A stretch of 64,000 bases of DNA from CAIYTF01 sp963664845. GTDB taxonomy: Bacteria; Bacteroidota; Ignavibacteria; Ignavibacteriales; Ignavibacteriaceae. Of this stretch, positions 61,864-64,000 are shown piece after piece (the stretch's first letter is position 1; each line of letters starts with the position of its first letter). A model generated the notes under the pieces. The model was not told the DNA's origin, ran no database searches, and was given only the letters and a program-made list of their open reading frames with translations. The position numbers and the translations under genes were made by a program. The stretch lies in NCBI GenBank assembly GCA_963664845.1, contig OY761615.1, forward strand, positions 2,108,001 through 2,172,000, written 5' to 3'.

Positions 61864-62540
61864 AGAGTCGGAACATCCCTAAAAAATAGAAAAAACAGAG
61901 GATTACGGGGCTAAGATAGCGAGAAAGGCGGAAAGTTGGAAAGGGGAAGTTGTAAACACGGAAGGCACGGAAACGAAAGAGGAAACGGAAAATCCCTGAA
62001 TCAGAGCAGCGAGCTGCGGATAAGACCAACGAATTATTAATTTGTCGTCTGAACGAATTCAGAATAATATAGGGTTAATGACGACTTTATCAGGCAGCAA
62101 TCAATTGAAGGAATTGGTGATATTTCAGATTCTGTTAATTAGAACGATCTAAAATGAATAGGAATATTTCTTCTTTTTTTGTAAAATACAGATGAAGCTG
62201 TAAGTCGTAAACTACTGCCGGGAAAACAAGGGAAAACTGAAGCACTTAAGCTTCCGATACTTATATAGTGACGATTAATTTCCAGAATAGAATATTAAAG
62301 ATGTTGTTCTAAAGAGGTCGATAAATTACGAGTTCATTTTGACAAAAAGAACTAAATATAGATACTCCGGAAAAGCTACCATTCCTGATTGCCATCATAA
62401 TTCCTCAATGAGGCCGGGAATTGTTTTATCGTTCTCGCCAATCCATGATTCAATTCATATCGAGGTGAAGTCTTTTCGTATTTCTACATGTTTATTATTG
62501 CAAAATAAAATTAATGAGAAACCAAAATTAGGAACTATTT
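61864..62540. other. Divergent intergenic region between two defence units
   Basis: About 680 bases with the promoters of the leftward hsdM operon and the rightward unit at 62541. The part near 61900-62000 is rich in GGAA runs. An open frame from a TTG at 62339 to 62551 (70 codons, with DCHHNSSMRPGIVLSFSP) overlaps the next gene by 11 bases; it could be a small gene or fragment but support is weak. Confidence 0.45.
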
Positions 62541-63125
62541 ATGCTGCCTGATTATACAAAAGCAAAAGAGATATTTAGAGACCATTTATTCGAGCTGTTT
62601 GCCAAAAGAATCAAAGCAATAAACCCGCTCTCAATTGTGCCCTCTAAAACCATTGTAGAAGGTGACGGCGCGACTATTGTAAGAGAAAACGGCGAGAGCG
62701 CACCATTCGATTTTCAAGGACTTTCTTCGTCAATAACTCACACCTATAAAGACATTCCCTATAAAACAGTGTCCGATATTTACAGAGAGTTTATTAGGAT
62801 GGCTGATGAATTTGCAGAGCAACAGTTTATTCTGACTATAAAACAAGTAGATAAAGCAGCTGAAAAAGTTGGGAATACCGCATCCGGAGGATTAACCGCA
62901 GAATCATTTTTTGAACTAACAAGAAAGAGACTAATACCATTTGATGAAAACGGGCAGATGAAAAACCAAATGCTAGTAATTAATCCAGCCAATGTTGAAT
63001 ACATTAAGGACTTACTAAACAAGATTGATACCGATCCTGAACTAAAGAAAGAGTATAACGAGATAATCGAAATTAAAAAGCGAGAATGGCATGACAGAGA
63101 GAATAGTAGAAGATTGGTTGACTAA
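62541..63125 (+). CDS. Hypothetical protein of the right-end defence-like unit
   Basis: The 194-residue product (MLPDYTKAKEIFRDHLFELF ...) is largely alpha-helical with FQGLSSSITHTYKDIPYKTV and a charged C-terminal helix. No family is recognised. AGGA lies 7 bases before the ATG. Its last 35 bases overlap the start of a restriction-endonuclease-like gene, so the two are likely translated together and function as a pair. Confidence 0.7.
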   Translation: MLPDYTKAKEIFRDHLFELFAKRIKAINPLSIVPSKTIVEGDGATIVRENGESAPFDFQGLSSSITHTYKDIPYKTVSDIYREFIRMADEFAEQQFILTIKQVDKAAEKVGNTASGGLTAESFFELTRKRLIPFDENGQMKNQMLVINPANVEYIKDLLNKIDTDPELKKEYNEIIEIKKREWHDRENSRRLVD

Positions 63126-64000
63126 GGCGAACGAAAGATTATTTCAATATTCCTTTTGTCAAATCCTTTCTTTCAAAGGGCATACTGTCCTTCACCTAAC
63201 CAGACATTGTGCAATGGAACAAGGGAAAGATATTATTTCAATTGACGGGGATGGTAATGTTTGCGCTTTTCAGCTCAAAGGAGTAGATGCGGAAAGGTTA
63301 TCTATGTCAAAATGGGAGGAAATGCTCTCTCAAATATCAAAATTAGTTTATCAATCACCAATTCATCCTTCCATCAAAACAAAGGCACCACATAAATCCT
63401 ATTTGGTTATAAACGCTAACCTCGACGAAGAAGTTCAATCATCTGTTAATACATTTAATCAAAATCTACAGAATAATGGCTTAAAGGGAAAATTGGAAAT
63501 AATCGTAAAAGGTGAATTCTTAAATGATCTTAAAGAGATCGGGAACAATTTCTGGCCGTTTAAACCCAAAAATATGAACTTATTTCTCCAACTATACTTA
63601 CAAAATGGGAAAGGGTTCCCAAATAAAGCAGAAATTTCCGATTTTTTGTTAGAATGCTTAGACTTAGACCAAGACCCCAACGATAAATTAAGCGCGAATC
63701 AAGCATATCGGTTATTGCTTTCAACTGCAATTTTGAATTCCATTTCATTATCAGGATTTTCAAAGCAGAACAATTACGCTTCAGAATTTGAAGGCACAGT
63801 TCTATACATGGCCCACCTTTTAGGATTTGTTGAAAAAAATGGTTCAAAAAACAATTTATGGAGAAGACTCTTTGATATTTCGAACAGGCATCTTTACAAT
63901 CTTCTAAACGATCTTTGCGAAGAGTTATCAAAAGTCGAATATTATCATACCGGAGAATCTACAGAAGGAGAATGCCTAACATATCGACCCAGAATTACTT
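63091..64000 (+). CDS. Restriction-endonuclease-like protein, 3' end outside window
   Basis: The frame starts with ATG at 63091 and is open to the window end (303 codons so far). The N-terminal part reads EDWLTKANERLFQYSFCQIL, then EQGKDIISIDGDGNVCAFQL followed by KGVD. The Gln-Gly-Lys-Asp-Ile ... Gln-Leu-Lys pattern fits the Mrr/PD-(D/E)XK core (Asp and Lys present; the usual Glu is replaced by Gln, as in some Mrr-type members). The following 230 residues (helical, with LLLSTAILNSISLSG) are unrecognised. It overlaps the upstream gene by 35 bases. A defence role is inferred from motif and place. Confidence 0.65.
   Translation, partial: MTERIVEDWLTKANERLFQYSFCQILSFKGHTVLHLTRHCAMEQGKDIISIDGDGNVCAFQLKGVDAERLSMSKWEEMLSQISKLVYQSPIHPSIKTKAPHKSYLVINANLDEEVQSSVNTFNQNLQNNGLKGKLEIIVKGEFLNDLKEIGNNFWPFKPKNMNLFLQLYLQNGKGFPNKAEISDFLLECLDLDQDPNDKLSANQAYRLLLSTAILNSISLSGFSKQNNYASEFEGTVLYMAHLLGFVEKNGSKNNLWRRLFDISNRHLYNLLNDLCEELSKVEYYHTGESTEGECLTYRPRIT

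Noticed and set aside
62339..62551. 70-codon frame before the 62541 gene
   Set aside because: TTG start, weak upstream site and no recognisable features; mentioned only in the intergenic note.
39866..64000. Second tRNA-Arg 3' end as an attachment site
   Set aside because: I looked for a repeat of the T arm and acceptor end right of the tRNA and found none in the window; an att site may lie beyond it.
1..64000. CRISPR array or cas genes
   Set aside because: No regularly spaced direct repeats of 25-40 bases with unique spacers are visible; the heptamer cluster at 47218 is too short and too tightly spaced.

Overview
The window looks like a chromosome segment from the Bacteroidota/Chlorobiota/Ignavibacteriota part of the tree. 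Three secreted proteins end in the type IX secretion (T9SS) sorting domain of the 'QNYPNPFNP...' type, which is especially common in Ignavibacteria and relatives. A bacillithiol enzyme (BshC) and many cell-envelope proteins fit that placement. No species can be named from the sequence alone.

Region 1 (1 to about 39.8 kb) is ordinary core and envelope content. In order it holds: a MutS-like ATPase cut by the window start; a T9SS protein; a Tat-signal DUF362/T9SS protein; tRNA-Met, secG, a PBP4-type carboxypeptidase, a LOG-family protein, a zinc-ribbon protein with rpsU; a DUF4395 membrane protein; a TPR membrane protein; a MITE-like repeat; a nucleoside transporter with bshC; a barrel-like protein; an esterase-like protein; an SRPBCC protein; and a metallo-beta-lactamase-fold hydrolase. 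Next is a giant surface protein of about 2,080 residues (thioester domain, seven SdrD-B-like repeats, DUF11, choice-of-anchor A, sialidase-like repeats, T9SS tail). A heavy-metal RND efflux operon, an AEC transporter, rmuC with a Nudix gene, a lone response regulator and a ykvA-like/Nudix/recN operon follow. A GNAT gene broken by one in-frame stop ends the region.

Region 2 (from tRNA-Arg at 39.8 kb to the window end) is accessory DNA. It starts with two small genes and an ArdC-type antirestriction protein. Two identical IS110-family insertion sequences (IS1111-like layout, long 3' non-coding segment) follow, separated by a hairpin-rich GC-rich spacer. Then come an HhH-type protein, a cluster of TCGTACC/GGTACGA heptamers, and a nuclease and restriction locus of about 14 kb read leftwards as one probable transcription unit: hsdM, a YhcG-like nuclease, hsdS, a small gene, a DUF262/DUF1524 protein, hsdR, a YgjP-like metallopeptidase, an OLD-type ATPase/TOPRIM nuclease, an HNH nuclease and a PD-(D/E)XK-like protein. 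Divergent from it, a two-gene unit with a second restriction-endonuclease-like protein runs off the right edge.

The strongest candidates for something undescribed are (i) the OLD-TOPRIM + HNH + PD-(D/E)XK cassette fused to the tail of a type I restriction operon, (ii) the IS110 3' non-coding segment, which carries a 9-base complement of the sequence into which the element has inserted, and (iii) a Gram-positive-style thioester adhesin domain in a T9SS-exported protein.
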